Assembly (NCBI GenBank): GCA_050258375.1
Contig: JBLMYQ010000063.1
Location: 10,929 to 74,928 of the forward strand
Origin: JBLMYQ01 sp050258375
GTDB lineage: Bacteria > Bacillota > Clostridia > Acetivibrionales > UBA4821
Direction of reading: 5' to 3'
Length of the DNA: 64,000 nucleotides
Below the pieces are notes generated by a model that was not told where the DNA came from, did not search any database, and was given only the letters and a program-made list of their open reading frames with translations. The first letter of the stretch is position 1. Every line of letters starts with the position of its first letter. Below are positions 43,206 to 52,776 of this stretch, one piece after another. The position numbers and the translations under genes were made by a program.

Positions 43206-43745
43206 TCAGTTCTTATTGATTTTCTCCATATTCATAAACATATCGACTGAACTAGGTGCAAGGTAATGCGAAACTTCGTTAAACTTGAATTTTTCGTAAA
43301 TTAAATCTGTATTAACATTCTTTCCGATGCTTTTAGATTCCAATACGTTTTCAAAATGAATATTATCTTCATTGATTATATTATTATTAGGCATACAAAC
43401 TACATTGGAACCAGCAAAAGGAATGTAGAATTCATTGGATATCATTTTACCGATTTCAATTCTAATTAAGTTGTTTGGCTTGTCAAGCTTCAGATATATT
43501 CCATTTGAATCTGGCTCTGTTTTTAAATATTTATATGTATTATTAGAAAGATTAAATACTTTAAGCACGAGATGAGAGCTTTCCCATAAATAATAGCCAA
43601 ACACACTTTCAAAGCTGGAATGTGTTTCTGGCGATACTTCAAAATAGACATACAAAATATAAGGGTCTTTTGGCATTATCCAAATTTGATCCTTTATATT
43701 TCTGCCAGAGAATGAATCTTTTGTAATTAAATAATCGGGATTCAT
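43206..43745 (-). CDS. DUF4912 domain protein
   Basis: The 179-residue protein has QIWIMPKDPYILYVYFEVSP near the N-terminus, the DUF4912 signature (P-x-D-P-x-x-L-x-x-Y-x-E). The rest is beta-rich and carbohydrate-binding-like. DUF4912 genes often accompany GH57 branching enzymes, and a regulatory or substrate-binding role is likely. The frame opens at GTG 43757, but GGTGG eight bases before ATG 43745 gives MNPDYLITKDSF. It is transcribed with the GH57 gene. Confidence 0.82.
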   Translation of the reverse strand: MNPDYLITKDSFSGRNIKDQIWIMPKDPYILYVYFEVSPETHSSFESVFGYYLWESSHLVLKVFNLSNNTYKYLKTEPDSNGIYLKLDKPNNLIRIEIGKMISNEFYIPFAGSNVVCMPNNNIINEDNIHFENVLESKSIGKNVNTDLIYEKFKFNEVSHYLAPSSVDMFMNMEKINKN

Positions 43746-44274
43746 TCTGTTTTCCACCTTTCAAGAGCATTTGATATTTTTCCTAATTGTATAATATAGG
43801 ATTTTAGAAGAAATTTCAATAAATATTGACCTTAAAAAAGAAAAAGAATATTATATATGAGCAGAACGTCTCACTAATCTCATATTTGGAAAATTGAATT
43901 ATATTATTGATGAAAAGCTAAAAAATGACAAGTTTTTCTAACTTTTAGTTTACATTTTTGAAATTATTTTATAAAATGTAAACATGGCATGTTACACCCA
44001 TTGGTAGGTTTACTTAATGTGTTTAAAAAAATTATGCGTAAATTACAGTATCATAATTTTAATTTTTAGAATGTAAAATTTAGCAAATCTAAGGGAGGTA
44101 TATTTTTTTATAAGTTTAGTATCCTAGTTAAGTAGTAATGTTTATCATATCTAATAAAAAATGATGAAGCATATGCAGAATATATTCACAAAATTCAAAT
44201 TCAAAAAGTATCATAGATTAATCATTTTAATTAAAAGTTTATAATAAAATATTTTTTATCGAGAGGAGAACCTA
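43746..44274. other. Intergenic region with a perfect 11-bp dyad, no gene seen
   Basis: This 529-base divergent gap separates the DUF4912-GH57 pair from the GT4 gene. It is very AT-rich. GTTTACATTTT (43948-43958) and AAAATGTAAAC (43973-43983) form a perfect inverted repeat with a 14-base spacer. AACATG-G-CATGTT follows directly at 43981-43993. These are candidate operators for both transcripts. An AAGGGAGG motif at 44091-44098 resembles a ribosome site, but no reading frame follows it. Confidence 0.55.
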
Positions 44275-45660
44275 ATGAAAATACTTATGCTCTCCTGGGA
44301 GTATCCGCCAAGAATAGTTGGTGGTATTTCCAGAGTCGTTCATGATTTAGCCAAGACCATGTCTAGGCAAGGAAATGAAGTTCATGTTGTAACCTGTTGG
44401 GAACAGGGCACAATGGAATATGAAATGGATGGTAATGTTTTTGTTCATAGAGTGCATCCGTATGATATTAATACAAACTATTTTGTTACTTGGATTATGC
44501 AGTTGAATTTTGCAATATTGGAAAAAGCTGTTGAAATTTGCAATAAAGTTGATTTTGATATTATTCATGCTCATGATTGGGTCGTTGCTTTTGCAGCTAA
44601 GACTCTAAAAAATTCACATAATATTCCTTTAATATCTACAATTCACGCTACAGAGCATGGAAGGAATCATGGGCTGCACAATGATATGCAAAGATATATA
44701 AGCAGCGTTGAATGGCTTCTTGCATATGAATCATGGAAGGTTATATGTAATAGCCAATATATGAAGAATGAAGTCAGATATGTTTTTCAACTGCCTGAAG
44801 ATAAACTTGCAGTTATAAATAATGGTGTTGAAATTAACAAATTTGACGGTATTGAAAAGGATTATAATTTTAGAAGAAATTATGCGTATGATAATGAGAA
44901 AATACTTCTGTTTGTAGGAAGGCTTGTACAGGAAAAAGGAGTACAGATACTTATTGATGCAATGCCAAAAATTTTGCAAAATTATAATGATACTAAATTT
45001 GTAATTGCCGGTAAAGGCCCCCAGTTGGACTATCTTAAGCATAAAGCATATGAAATGGGAGTTGCTCATAAAGTTTTCTTTACTGGATATGTTAGTGACG
45101 AAGATTTGAAGAAATTATATAAATGTGCTGATGTTGCAGTATTCCCAAGTTTATATGAGCCGTTTGGAATAGTTGCATTGGAAGGAATGGTTGCAAATGT
45201 TCCTGTTGTTGTAACTGATACATGTGGACTTGGTGAAATCGTAGAGCATGGAATAGATGGAATGAAAGCTTACACAGGCAATTCTAATTCACTTGCAGAT
45301 TGTATTATTGAAATATTATATAATTCTGATTTGGCAGAAAAAATTAAGAGTAACGCACTTAAGAAAGTTCAGTCACTATATAATTGGGATAAGATATCAA
45401 AGGAAATATTAGGTATCTATCAGGAAGTTTTAAATCAAACAGCAAAAGAAAAATATGGGAATCAAAAACAAGATAAAAAGTCAAAAAAGGTTACATCTAA
45501 AATAGCTTTATCTAAAAAAACAGATAAGAATAACCCTGAAGATACTAAGGAAGAGAATATTAAGGCAACTGCTGTACAACCAAAAAATAATGAAGTTACA
45601 CTAGAAGAATTAGTAATTAAAAACAGGAAGGTAAGAACAAATTTTGTAGAATTACATTAG
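44275..45660 (+). CDS. Glycosyltransferase family 4, glycogen synthase-like
   Basis: The 461-residue protein begins MKILMLSWEYPPRIVGGISR, the N-terminal signature of GT4/GT5 glucan synthases. It has the C-terminal donor-site motifs LLFVGRLVQEKGVQILIDA and PSLYEPFGIVALEGMVANVP (E-x7-E type). The last 70 residues are a Lys-rich, low-complexity extension of unknown role. GAGAGGAG precedes the ATG. The neighbouring GH57 enzyme and the downstream nucleotidyltransferase suggest synthesis of a glycogen-like or surface glucan. The donor is uncertain: ADP- or UDP-glucose are likely. Confidence 0.88.
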   Translation: MKILMLSWEYPPRIVGGISRVVHDLAKTMSRQGNEVHVVTCWEQGTMEYEMDGNVFVHRVHPYDINTNYFVTWIMQLNFAILEKAVEICNKVDFDIIHAHDWVVAFAAKTLKNSHNIPLISTIHATEHGRNHGLHNDMQRYISSVEWLLAYESWKVICNSQYMKNEVRYVFQLPEDKLAVINNGVEINKFDGIEKDYNFRRNYAYDNEKILLFVGRLVQEKGVQILIDAMPKILQNYNDTKFVIAGKGPQLDYLKHKAYEMGVAHKVFFTGYVSDEDLKKLYKCADVAVFPSLYEPFGIVALEGMVANVPVVVTDTCGLGEIVEHGIDGMKAYTGNSNSLADCIIEILYNSDLAEKIKSNALKKVQSLYNWDKISKEILGIYQEVLNQTAKEKYGNQKQDKKSKKVTSKIALSKKTDKNNPEDTKEENIKATAVQPKNNEVTLEELVIKNRKVRTNFVELH

Positions 45661-45703
45661 ATAAATGTATTGGGGTACCATTTGAAAAAGAGGAGTGAAA
45701 GTT

Positions 45704-48142
45704 TTGAAAGCAGTAGTAATGGCTGGGGGGTCAGGTACAAGGTTAAGACCTTTAACGTGTGGTAGACCGAAGCCAATCGTACCTGTAATGAATAAACCTG
45801 TAATGCAATATACCATAGAGCTTTTAAAGAAATATAAAATTAATGATATAGCTGTAACCTTGCAGTATCTCCCTGAAATGATTAAAGATACATTTGGTGA
45901 CGGAAGAGAGCTTGGAGTTAAATTAGAATATTTTGTTGAAGATATTCCTCTTGGAACTGCAGGCAGTGTTAAAAATGCTGAAGAGTTTCTTAATGATACG
46001 TTTATCGTTATTAGTGGAGATGTTCTGACAGATATTGACCTTGAATCAGTTATAAAATTCCATAAACAGAAGAAATCACTTGCTACAATTGTATTAAAAG
46101 AAGTAAATGTTCCTTTGGAATATGGAGTAATTGTGACAGAAGAAGATGGTAAAATAAGAAGATTCCTGGAAAAGCCAAGCTGGAGCGAAGTTTTTAGTAA
46201 TACAGTAAATACAGGAATATATATATTAGAATCACAGGTATTATCATATTTTAAAAAAGGCGAAGCATTTGACTTTAGCAAGGATTTATTTCCTTTATTA
46301 ATGAAAAACGGAATTAATCTTTATGGATATGAAACAAAAGACTATTGGTGTGATATTGGAGATATACAATCTTACATACAAGCACATGCAGATATTTTAG
46401 ATAAGACAGTGAAAGTGAATATCCGGCAGAAAGAAAGGGCAAAAGATATTTATATTGGAGATGATACCGATATTCATCCTGAAGCTGTTATAAGTGCGCC
46501 GGTTGTAATTGGAAACAACTGCAAAATTGGTAAAGGTGTTAAAATTGAACCATATTCAGTAATTGGAGATAATGTAGTTATTTATAGCCAATCGTCTGTA
46601 AAAAGAAGTATTCTATGGAATAGTTCAATGATAGGCTCTAAATCTAATCTAAGCGGTTCTATATTATGTTATAGAGCTAACCTGAAATCAAATGTTACTG
46701 TTCTAGAGCAGGCGGTTATTGGCGATGATACTCAGTTGAAGGATAGTGTAATAGTTAAGCCGAATGTTAAAATCTGGCCGCACAAGTTTATAGAAAACGG
46801 AACTGTTGTAAGTGATAATATAATATGGGGTACAAAATTTTCAAAAACATTGTTTGGTAAAAGTGGAATATCCGGAGATGTAAATGTTGAAATCACACCT
46901 GAATTTGCTTCTAAAATAGGAACAGCATTTGCGAGTATACTAAAAACCGATTCTAAAATCTGTATATCTTCAGATGAATCATCATATGCAAACATGATTA
47001 AATATTCTGTCATGTCAGGTGCAATTTCATCAGGCTTAGAGGTTTTTGACCTTGGACAAACAGTAATGCCTATTGCAAGAAATTTGGTATCCTTCTTGAA
47101 TCTGGATGGGGGAATACATATTAAAGCTAATTCTGAATCTTATTCAAAGGTTATTATTGAATTTGTGGACAAGAATGGAATAGGAATTAGTCGTGCAGTA
47201 GAGAAAAAAATAGAGAATATGTTTATTACCGGAGAATTTAGACGCGTTGAAATATCAAAAATAAAGCAGGCTAATATACTAACAGATTATAATTATTTCT
47301 ATTTGCAAAATCTGATTAATACAGTTAATGCTGATAAGATAAAGAAAAGCAGATTCAAGATAGTTGTCGGAGAAACAAGCAGATTTGTCAGATATATGAT
47401 ATCGCAGATCTGTGAAGAGCTAAGGTGTGAAATGTTATACAGACCTGAGTACAATGAAGCAGTACTTGAGGATATGATAGGTGAAGTAGTCGGAACTAAT
47501 GCTAACATGGGGATGATTATGGATGGCTCTGCAGAAAAAATGATTATTATAGATGATAAAGGCAGAGTAATAAAGGATGATTTATATAATGCATTAATTC
47601 AAATAATTTCTTTAAAAACATCTATGACTAATTCTGTTGTTGTTCCAATAACTTCATCAAATGTGATGGAAACGCTTGCAGTCAAATACAATGCAAAGTT
47701 TGTAAGAACAAAAACATCTAATCAAGAGATTATGCATAATACCATACGCGAAAGAAATACCAAATCTAATACAGGCTTTTATTTGCTTAATTTTGATGCT
47801 TATGCTTCTCTTGTTAAAGTGCTTGACTATATGGTAACAGAGGAATTAAAGCTTTCATCAATAATGGAGACTGTTCCGGATTTTTATATAACTCAAAAAG
47901 AGATTGAATGTCCCTGGGAGGCTAAAGGGAAGGTCATGAGAAGCCTTATTCAGGAAAAAAGTGATTCACAGGTTGAGCTTTATGAAGGAGTCAAGATATT
48001 TCATGACAGAGGGTGGGTTTTAGTACTTCCTGATTCAGACGAACCTGTTTGTACAGTTTATAGTGAGGGAATCTCTCCTGAGCTTGCTGAATCTTTGAGC
48101 AATATATATGTAGACAAGATAAGGAATATAATAACAAATTGA
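45704..48142 (+). CDS. Sugar nucleotidyltransferase fused to a phosphomannomutase-like domain
   Basis: The 812-residue protein has an N-terminal nucleotidyltransferase domain (VVMAGGSGTRLRPLTCGRPK), a left-handed beta-helix region (about 245-370) and a C-terminal phosphohexomutase-like domain. The fusion is annotated as mannose-1-phosphate guanylyltransferase in many Firmicutes and cyanobacteria. The mutase part looks inactive: the expected catalytic TASHNP is replaced by IHIKANSES, and the metal loop DGDxDR by DGSAEK. TTG 45704 is preferred to GTG 45695 because AGGAG ends at 45695. It follows the GT4 gene by 43 bases, so it probably supplies its activated sugar. Confidence 0.85.
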   Translation: MKAVVMAGGSGTRLRPLTCGRPKPIVPVMNKPVMQYTIELLKKYKINDIAVTLQYLPEMIKDTFGDGRELGVKLEYFVEDIPLGTAGSVKNAEEFLNDTFIVISGDVLTDIDLESVIKFHKQKKSLATIVLKEVNVPLEYGVIVTEEDGKIRRFLEKPSWSEVFSNTVNTGIYILESQVLSYFKKGEAFDFSKDLFPLLMKNGINLYGYETKDYWCDIGDIQSYIQAHADILDKTVKVNIRQKERAKDIYIGDDTDIHPEAVISAPVVIGNNCKIGKGVKIEPYSVIGDNVVIYSQSSVKRSILWNSSMIGSKSNLSGSILCYRANLKSNVTVLEQAVIGDDTQLKDSVIVKPNVKIWPHKFIENGTVVSDNIIWGTKFSKTLFGKSGISGDVNVEITPEFASKIGTAFASILKTDSKICISSDESSYANMIKYSVMSGAISSGLEVFDLGQTVMPIARNLVSFLNLDGGIHIKANSESYSKVIIEFVDKNGIGISRAVEKKIENMFITGEFRRVEISKIKQANILTDYNYFYLQNLINTVNADKIKKSRFKIVVGETSRFVRYMISQICEELRCEMLYRPEYNEAVLEDMIGEVVGTNANMGMIMDGSAEKMIIIDDKGRVIKDDLYNALIQIISLKTSMTNSVVVPITSSNVMETLAVKYNAKFVRTKTSNQEIMHNTIRERNTKSNTGFYLLNFDAYASLVKVLDYMVTEELKLSSIMETVPDFYITQKEIECPWEAKGKVMRSLIQEKSDSQVELYEGVKIFHDRGWVLVLPDSDEPVCTVYSEGISPELAESLSNIYVDKIRNIITN

Positions 48143-48151
48143 AATAATTGG

Positions 48152-48181
48152 GGGATGCCATAAAGCGGGCATCCTTTTTAA
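48152..48181 (+). terminator. Rho-independent terminator after the nucleotidyltransferase
   Basis: GGATGCC-ATAAAGC-GGCATCC stem with T-rich tail. Confidence 0.85.
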
Positions 48182-48280
48182 TAGCGGAAAATGCAGTACA
48201 GGTTATGATACATTGATTTAGCATTGTTTATCTAATATAATAAAGGTATAGCTTTTAAACATGTTTCCGAGGGAAAAACA

Positions 48281-48799
48281 ATGGATAGACAAAATCAGGG
48301 GTTTACCTTAATTGAATTGATGATTGCAATAGCCATAATAGGTATTTTGGCTATTGTTCTTATTCCAAAAGCTGGAGGTATTAAAGCTCAGGCTAAAATT
48401 TCAGGAATAGATACCAATATAAGAGTTGCGGCAGCAAAGGCTGAAATCGTCTTGGCTAATCAAGGGATTAATCAAATTGATGAGGTTGAGTCTTCATTGG
48501 CGAATATTCTAAATACCAATGACAAGACAAAGGATATGAAGAATCCGATGACAGGTGCCACTGGGTGCATAGATTTAAACGTAACTCCAATGACTGACAG
48601 CACAGCGTTTGCATATTTTTCAGATGATGAAGAGGAAGGTTATTCAATGTATGAAGAAATTGGAGAAAATGAAGATTTTGCCGGGATAATATTATATGAT
48701 GTGTATTTGGACTCGGAAAACAAACTCGCTATAAAATTTGTTCCGCTTGATGACCGTGGAAGCCCGATGGTAAATAAGGTTGTTGCGGTAAATCAATAA
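48281..48799 (+). CDS. Type IV prepilin-like protein
   Basis: The 172-residue protein has a class III leader, MDRQNQG then FTLIELMIAIAIIGILAIVL, with cleavage after Gly7 and Glu at +5 of the mature protein. The hydrophobic helix is followed by an acidic globular domain. Prepilin peptidase, ATPase and platform genes are absent from the window, so it depends on a machine encoded elsewhere. It may be a minor pilin or pseudopilin. It stands alone, preceded by a terminator and an AT-rich promoter region. The ribosome site (CGAGGGA) lies close to the ATG. Confidence 0.88.
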   Translation: MDRQNQGFTLIELMIAIAIIGILAIVLIPKAGGIKAQAKISGIDTNIRVAAAKAEIVLANQGINQIDEVESSLANILNTNDKTKDMKNPMTGATGCIDLNVTPMTDSTAFAYFSDDEEEGYSMYEEIGENEDFAGIILYDVYLDSENKLAIKFVPLDDRGSPMVNKVVAVNQ

Positions 48800-48945
48800 T
48801 TATTTACTTGCTGCCATACGAGGGAAATATTTGAAAGTAATGCCTGTTTGTAATATAATAATATTATAGGGTATTATTTTTTTTCTCGTAATTCATCCTC
48901 AACTTATGTTACATAAATAAAGTTTTTATAAAGGGGTAATTATTG

Positions 48946-50976
48946 ATGAAGAGATTTAGAATATGGGGTTTGCTTCTTGTTCTTATTTTATTAACCTTTT
49001 TTGCTCCAGCTTCTGAAACTTATGCTGCTTCAACAAAAACACTAAGCAAAATAGAAATAACACCAGCATCTATTATAATTACCGGGTTAAATCAAGAGTC
49101 AAGAAATTTATCGACTATTGCTTATTATTCTGACGGAACAACTGAGGATATCACCAATATCAGCACATATTCAAGTACTTCAAAATCGGTTGTAACTGTT
49201 CAGCAGGATGCTGCTGGAAATAAATTTTATAAGAGTGGTACTTTGGCTGGAAAAGCCACAATTACTGCTGCATATGGAGTTAAAAGAATTACGGCTGCAG
49301 TAACTGTAAAAGCAAAGCTTACAAGCATATCTATTACACCGGCAGAGTTAAAAATAACCGGAAATAATGTTTTAAGTAATACAGTTGCTGTTAAGGCTTA
49401 TTATGAAAATGGCACATCAGCTGCAGTAACTACTAAAGCCAAGATAGAAAGTGATAATCCTGAAATAGTAACTATAACAAGTTATAGACTAAAGAGCGGA
49501 GCAAAGTCTGGAATTGCTGTTGTTACAGCTGCTTATAAGGAATATGATATTGAGTGTACATCTGTAAGTAATATTACCGTTGTACCTACGTTGACTAAAA
49601 TTAATATTTCACCGGCAGTAGATAGTATTATTGGTCAAAATACCAAAGGACAAAAGGTCAAGGTGACTGGAGAGTATTCAGATAATACTACGAAGGATGT
49701 AACTGACTCAGCTGTATTTACATCAAGTGCAAGTACAATTGCTTTTGTGAAGGATGGATATATAACAAGTGGAGCAAAAAGCGGAAAAGCAAATATCACT
49801 GCAAAGTTTAATAATAAGACAGCAGTATGTACAGTAACTGTAACTCCGATACTTTTAAAAATAACTCCTTCGATAATGACAGCAACAATCAATGGACCCC
49901 AAATGACTGGTAGTACAATAAGAATTTTAGCATACTATTCAGATAATACAACAAAGGATGTAACTCTTCTATGTAAATATAAAAGTACAGATAATAATAT
50001 CGCTTATGTAGATGTTAAAACATTAAAAAGTGGTCAGAAAAGCGGTACTACAACTATCACTGTTACGTTCGAAAATATGATGGCTGAAATTGTTGTAACC
50101 GCAAAAACAGGATTGCTGTCTATAAGTGCCTCACCAGCTGTGAGCAGAATAATTGGTCCAAATGCCAGCGGAGAATATATATCCGTTACGGGAGATTATT
50201 CTGATGGAACCCAGAAAAGTATAAAGTCTTCACTAGCTTTTAGCAGTAGTAATAGTAATATAGCTTATGTAAAAAGTAATAGATTAGTAAGTGGTAAAAA
50301 TTCGGGTAATGCAGCTATAACTGTCAAATATTCGGGGAAGAGTATTACGTGTGAGGTTTGTGTAAAGCCTTTAGTATCCAGCTTGAGAGTATCCCCTTCC
50401 ACTCAGACAATAATTGGAAAGAATGCAAGTGGAAAGACTTTAGCAATAACGGCTGTTTATGCTGATGGCAGCTTGGAGGATGTTACGGATTGGGCAGTAT
50501 TAAGCAGCAGCGATAATACTATAGTAACTGTAAAAGGTACGGAAATATCAAGCGGGACAAATTATGGCTCAGCTAAAATCAATGTATCATATGGAGGAAA
50601 ATTCGGAACATGCTTAGTGGATGTACCTGCTCCTCCGTTAGACAAAAAGCCTACCAATCTTATTTCAACGAAAGAAATGGAGAAAAAACACGGTAAAATA
50701 GAAAGCATTTCAGTTTCATCTGAAAATTTAAATGTACATACTACTAATTCTTCAGGTGGCTATATAAGAATTGTATCTTCATTTCCGGATGGATTTTCGA
50801 TGGAGGTTTCACCAAAAGTAATGTTTAACACCAGTAATGGAAATATTGCATATGTAACGAAGGACTCCAATGGCAACAGGATTCTGATGAGTGGTAATAA
50901 GACAGGTACAGCAAAAATTACAGCTATTTATGGTGGAAAAATTATTTCGTTCTATGTTACAGTTACGGCAAATTAA
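48946..50976 (+). CDS. Secreted protein with repeated bacterial Ig-like (BIG2-type) domains
   Basis: The 676-residue protein has a signal peptide (IWGLLLVLILLTFFAPASETYA) and then seven repeats of about 85-90 residues. Each has the pattern L-x-x-I-x-I-x-P-A, YSDGTTxDVT, SSxxIAYV and SGxxSGxAxITAxYxGK. Such domains form extended stalks on cell-surface or secreted proteins. No anchor, SLH or enzymatic domain follows, so it is either freely secreted or bound non-covalently. ATG 48946 and TTG 48943 are both possible behind AAGGGG. It follows the prepilin gene by about 145 bases. Confidence 0.85.
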   Translation: MKRFRIWGLLLVLILLTFFAPASETYAASTKTLSKIEITPASIIITGLNQESRNLSTIAYYSDGTTEDITNISTYSSTSKSVVTVQQDAAGNKFYKSGTLAGKATITAAYGVKRITAAVTVKAKLTSISITPAELKITGNNVLSNTVAVKAYYENGTSAAVTTKAKIESDNPEIVTITSYRLKSGAKSGIAVVTAAYKEYDIECTSVSNITVVPTLTKINISPAVDSIIGQNTKGQKVKVTGEYSDNTTKDVTDSAVFTSSASTIAFVKDGYITSGAKSGKANITAKFNNKTAVCTVTVTPILLKITPSIMTATINGPQMTGSTIRILAYYSDNTTKDVTLLCKYKSTDNNIAYVDVKTLKSGQKSGTTTITVTFENMMAEIVVTAKTGLLSISASPAVSRIIGPNASGEYISVTGDYSDGTQKSIKSSLAFSSSNSNIAYVKSNRLVSGKNSGNAAITVKYSGKSITCEVCVKPLVSSLRVSPSTQTIIGKNASGKTLAITAVYADGSLEDVTDWAVLSSSDNTIVTVKGTEISSGTNYGSAKINVSYGGKFGTCLVDVPAPPLDKKPTNLISTKEMEKKHGKIESISVSSENLNVHTTNSSGGYIRIVSSFPDGFSMEVSPKVMFNTSNGNIAYVTKDSNGNRILMSGNKTGTAKITAIYGGKIISFYVTVTAN

Positions 50977-50997
50977 AATTAATAATAATTTAAAATT

Positions 50998-51056
50998 CAT
51001 ATTAAAAGCAAATAAATACCGGGTGCAAAGCCCGGTATTTATTTGCTTTTAATATG
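50998..51056. terminator. Exceptionally long perfect inverted repeat, probable terminator
   Basis: Two 26-base arms (50998-51023 and 51031-51056) match perfectly around a seven-base loop (TGCAAAG). The GC-rich top ACCGGG/CCCGGT and the T-rich descending arm suit an intrinsic terminator for the Ig-like gene, but the length is well beyond normal need. Confidence 0.75.
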
Positions 51057-51255
51057 CTGTAAAAAATAGCTAAATATATCTGAAAAATCTTATAAAGGCT
51101 AAAGGATATTTCTAGCATATTTTGCTGACATGTTCAATATATTAATATTGATATTTTGTACAAACACGCGAGGGAGGCATGGATACTGGAAATGTCTTAA
51201 ACCTAAAGGTTTTTATATATTCTAATGTCAAATTTACTAAAAGGGGGTATAGAAT

Positions 51256-52734
51256 GTGGATAAGATGAACATATACCAGGAAATAGCTGAAAGAACAAAC
51301 GGAGATATTTACCTGGGAGTAGTAGGACCGGTAAGAACAGGCAAATCTACTTTTATAAAAAGATTCATGGATTTGCTTGTTATTCCAAACATTCAAAATT
51401 CATATTCCAAAGAACGGGCAAAAGATGAAATGCCACAAAGCGCAGCAGGAAAAACTATAATGACTACGGAGCCTAAATTTATTCCTAATGAGGCTGTAGA
51501 TATTGTTGTTGATGACAATATTGAATTAAAAGTTAGGCTTGTTGATTGTGTGGGTTATCTTGTAAATGGAGCACTAGGGTATTTGGAGAATAACAGCCCG
51601 CGAATGGTATCGACTCCGTGGTTTGATTATCAGGTTCCATTTGGCGAAGCGGCTGAAATAGGAACTAAAAAAGTAATAAATGAACATTCGACAATTGGAT
51701 TACTTATAACAACAGATGGAACTATAACCGATATTTCAAGAAATGAATATGTTGAAGCTGAAGAGCGGGTTATATCAGAGCTTAAAGCAATAAAAAAACC
51801 ATTTATAATTGTTCTTAACTCTGCAAAACCCAATGCACAAAGCACCTTAGAATTGAAAGAAGAGCTTGAGAAGAAGCATGGTACTCCGGTTGTGGTTGTT
51901 GACTGTTTAAACTTAAACATGGATGATATCAATGAAATTCTCGAAAGGGTACTATTAGAGTTTACTGTTATACAGGTTGAAGTAAATTTACCTCGCTGGG
52001 TAGAAAGTCTTGAGAATGAACATTGGCTGAAATCAGCAATATTCAATAGTGTAAAAGATGTTTTTGCCGGTACAGGTAAGCTGAGAGAAATAAGAAAAGC
52101 ATCAGAATTTCTCTCCGATAATGAATATGTTACAAAGGTTAATGTTAGCAGGATATCCCCTGGAATTGGCTCTGTAGAAGTTAGTATTGATATTGATTAT
52201 GGATTGTTTTACAGGATTTTGGGTGAGGCATCAGGGTTTGAGATTGAAGGAGAACACGAGCTTATTGGATTACTTAAAGAACTCGGTAGAATTAAGACTG
52301 ATTATGATAAGGTAGCTGAAGCGCTAAGAGATGTAAGAGAAACAGGGTATGGAATCGTAAGTCCGCTGCTGGATGAATTGAAGCTTGAAGAGCCGGAGAT
52401 GATAAAACAAGGCTCAAGGTTTGGGGTTAGACTTCGTGCAAGTGCTCCGTCAATCCATATGATTCGCGCAGATATTGAAACAGAGGTTTCACCTATTGTT
52501 GGGACAGAGCGGCAATCTGAAGAGCTTGTAAACTATCTGCTAAGAGAATTTGAAGGCGATACCAGCAAAATATGGGAGTCAAACATATTTGGGAAATCGC
52601 TTAACGAATTGGTAAATGAAGGATTACATAATAAGCTTTACAGAATGCCTGAGGATGCACAAAAGAAGCTTCAGGAAACACTACAAAAGATAATCAACGA
52701 GGGAAGCGGAGGACTAATCTGTATAATACTATGA
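51256..52734 (+). CDS. spoIVA: Stage IV sporulation protein A
   Basis: SpoIVA is the ATPase that polymerises on the forespore surface as the basement layer of the spore coat. The 492-residue product has the family length. It has the P-loop VVGPVRTGKSTFIKRFMDL, the TRAFAC-like motif VRLVDCVGYLVNGALGY, and the C-terminal GLICIIL tail needed for membrane association in Bacillus. GTG 51256 follows AAGGGGG by eight bases. It is monocistronic between strong hairpins. It is expected to be SigmaE-controlled, though no clear SigmaE promoter was picked out. Confidence 0.97.
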   Translation: MDKMNIYQEIAERTNGDIYLGVVGPVRTGKSTFIKRFMDLLVIPNIQNSYSKERAKDEMPQSAAGKTIMTTEPKFIPNEAVDIVVDDNIELKVRLVDCVGYLVNGALGYLENNSPRMVSTPWFDYQVPFGEAAEIGTKKVINEHSTIGLLITTDGTITDISRNEYVEAEERVISELKAIKKPFIIVLNSAKPNAQSTLELKEELEKKHGTPVVVVDCLNLNMDDINEILERVLLEFTVIQVEVNLPRWVESLENEHWLKSAIFNSVKDVFAGTGKLREIRKASEFLSDNEYVTKVNVSRISPGIGSVEVSIDIDYGLFYRILGEASGFEIEGEHELIGLLKELGRIKTDYDKVAEALRDVRETGYGIVSPLLDELKLEEPEMIKQGSRFGVRLRASAPSIHMIRADIETEVSPIVGTERQSEELVNYLLREFEGDTSKIWESNIFGKSLNELVNEGLHNKLYRMPEDAQKKLQETLQKIINEGSGGLICIIL

Positions 52735-52772
52735 TTGCAAAAAAGAAGCCAAAGGGCTTCTTTTTTTGCAAT
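52734..52772. terminator. Bidirectional terminator between spoIVA and metF
   Basis: ATTGCAAAAAAGAAGCC pairs with GGCTTCTTTTTTTGCAAT with one extra T, between convergent genes. Confidence 0.88.
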
Positions 52773-52776
52773 TTTG

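Noticed and set aside
45652..46281. A 209-codon open frame on the minus strand opposite the nucleotidyltransferase.
   Set aside because: It is the shadow of a strongly conserved gene on the plus strand and has no ribosome site or recognisable protein features.
51100..51170. A SigmaE promoter for spoIVA.
   Set aside because: Partial matches to the -10 and -35 patterns exist, but none has both elements at proper spacing, so no site is claimed.
51179..51267. A 29-codon frame (MDTGNVLNLKVFIYSNVKFT and on) overlapping the spoIVA start, preceded by GGGAGG.
   Set aside because: The ribosome site is only one base from the ATG, the frame overlaps spoIVA out of phase, and the composition is not convincing.
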